In this document: piece after piece, positions 63,040-64,000 of the stretch
How positions within the stretch are numbered: position 1 is the stretch's first letter
Layout: every line of letters begins with the position of its first letter
Source of the DNA: Ovis canadensis
Lineage: Eukaryota; Chordata; Mammalia; Artiodactyla; Bovidae
DNA: 64,000 nucleotides
Direction of reading: 5' to 3'
Assembly (NCBI RefSeq): GCF_042477335.2
Contig: NC_091727.1
Location: 142,974,501-143,038,500 of the forward strand
The notes under the pieces: generated by a model
What the model saw: the letters and a program-made list of their open reading frames with translations, nothing else
Told to the model about the DNA's origin: nothing
The model's database searches: none
Made by a program: the position numbers and the translations under genes

Positions 63040-63166
63040 ATCAGATTCTAATGAGGTGGATGAAACTGGAGCCTATTATACAGAGTGAAGCAAGCCAGAA
63101 AGAAAAACACCAATACAGTATACTAACACATATATATGGAATTTAGAAAGATGGTAACGATAACCC
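63040..63166 (+). mobile_element. Internal L1 fragment lacking a 3' end
   Basis: About 125 bp (ttctaatgaggtggatgaaac to gatggtaacgataaccct) is nearly identical to 33416-33538 and 44420-44543, which lie inside L1 elements. It stops before the L1 3' UTR end and has no A-tail. Confidence 0.88.
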
Positions 63167-64000
63167 TGACAAATTCCATGCAGGTAAGGCTATAATGCCA
63201 GAAACGTAATTTACAAATAGCTCCTTTTAAAAATCAAATGTTATGGGGGCATATTCCATTTTTGTCAGAAAAGATCATACATGTTTACTGGCACAAAGTT
63301 TGATATGTTTATTAAATCAAGCTTCTTGAAACTAAAAAAGTTATAGCTATATGCCTTATTCTATTCATTTATGTGTATCCCTACCTTAGGAATGAGTATG
63401 AAATGATATAATTTTGACTTGAAAAACAATAGTGTGAAATAATAACCAATCTTATTACTATTCCTTTTTAAACCACAGTTTATTAACAGCTTGAAAACAG
63501 TATCTATTTAATTTCACCAAACAGGTCTCTCTATCAAAGGAAAGAAATATAGTGGCATTACTTGTGCTCCTGAATAATGGTAGCTCCTGAATAGCTACCA
63601 TTCCTATGGCTGGACTACAGACAGCTATACACTGGCAACTCCAGAAAACAGAAGAGCATTTGATGTTTCTTGTGCTGATTGGTTTTCTAGATTATTACTG
63701 CTGTTATTTGCCTCTTTTTCACAGATATTTGAGAGCAGAAATGAAAGGCCAAAGATGAAGATCCAGCTTCTGTAACTGTCTCCACTGCAATGAAATTCTT
63801 TTATCCTATAATTAAAGTCTATTTTCCTCTCAAATATACCTAACAAACATTTACCAATTAGATGATTAAAATCAATAAACAAGGGAACAGAAAAGAGTCT
63901 AACACACACCCACACATACATGGAAAATAAATTTTTGATGAAGGTGCAAAAGTAATTCAGTAGAGCTTTCCCAACAAATTATGCTGGAACAATTGGTTAT
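63167..64000. other. Unassigned intergenic DNA
   Basis: No gene or repeat was recognised up to the window edge. Confidence 0.45.

Overview
The window is nuclear DNA from a ruminant, most likely a bovid (cattle, sheep, goat or relative; the species cannot be fixed from sequence alone). The evidence is the repeat content: many RTE-type BovB LINEs with the actgaactgaactga 3' tail, tRNA-headed Bov-tA/BOV-A2 SINEs, ruminant L1 3' ends, a CHR-type cetartiodactyl SINE, and older L2, MIR, MaLR, ERVL and L1M relics. There is no prokaryotic gene, operon or CRISPR array. Nearly every open reading frame is a fragment of a LINE reverse transcriptase or a chance frame.

Only one cellular protein-coding gene is convincing. 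It is an intact 250-codon FAM133-family exon on the minus strand at 41202-41954, preceded by a good splice acceptor at 41989/41990. An intronless coding sequence behind a 5' intron fits FAM133A, which is X-linked in human. The dense LINE content would also suit an X-chromosome location, but that is inference.

Layout. 1-2250: a MaLR provirus relic (5' LTR tail, internal part, 3' LTR). 2845-6517: a dimeric SINE and a 5'-inverted BovB. 7180-7500: an L2 tail. 7792-18864: an 11-kb nest in which a 5'-inverted L1 hosts two BovBs, one of which hosts an opposite-strand BovB and a SINE. 18940-21010: ruminant ERV LTR-like pieces, one with a tRNA-Glu-like segment. 21040-26980: an eroded ERVL pol/integrase interrupted by L1M, CHR and Bov-tA insertions. 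27196-30132: an old repeat split by a 2.1-kb L1, then a dimeric SINE. 30140-32739: mostly unique AT-rich DNA. 32740-34379: two L1 3' ends inserted at the same site. 35010-37990: MIR and an old BovB. 37991-42440: the FAM133A exon in a segment with no young insertions. 42440-50520: L2, MIR and an old dispersed repeat split by L1, two BovBs and SINEs. 50858-54364: the most complete BovB. 54365-64000: mostly unique, with an old L1 3' region, SINEs, MIRs, a BovB tail and an orphan internal L1 fragment.

No new multi-gene system was found. The most informative signals are mechanistic records of retrotransposition: three twin-primed LINE insertions, a target site used twice by L1, a phased tandem array in the BovB 5' region, and an L1 internal fragment with no poly(A) tail. 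Family names rest on recognised consensus features, not on a database search. Identities and ages were not computed.
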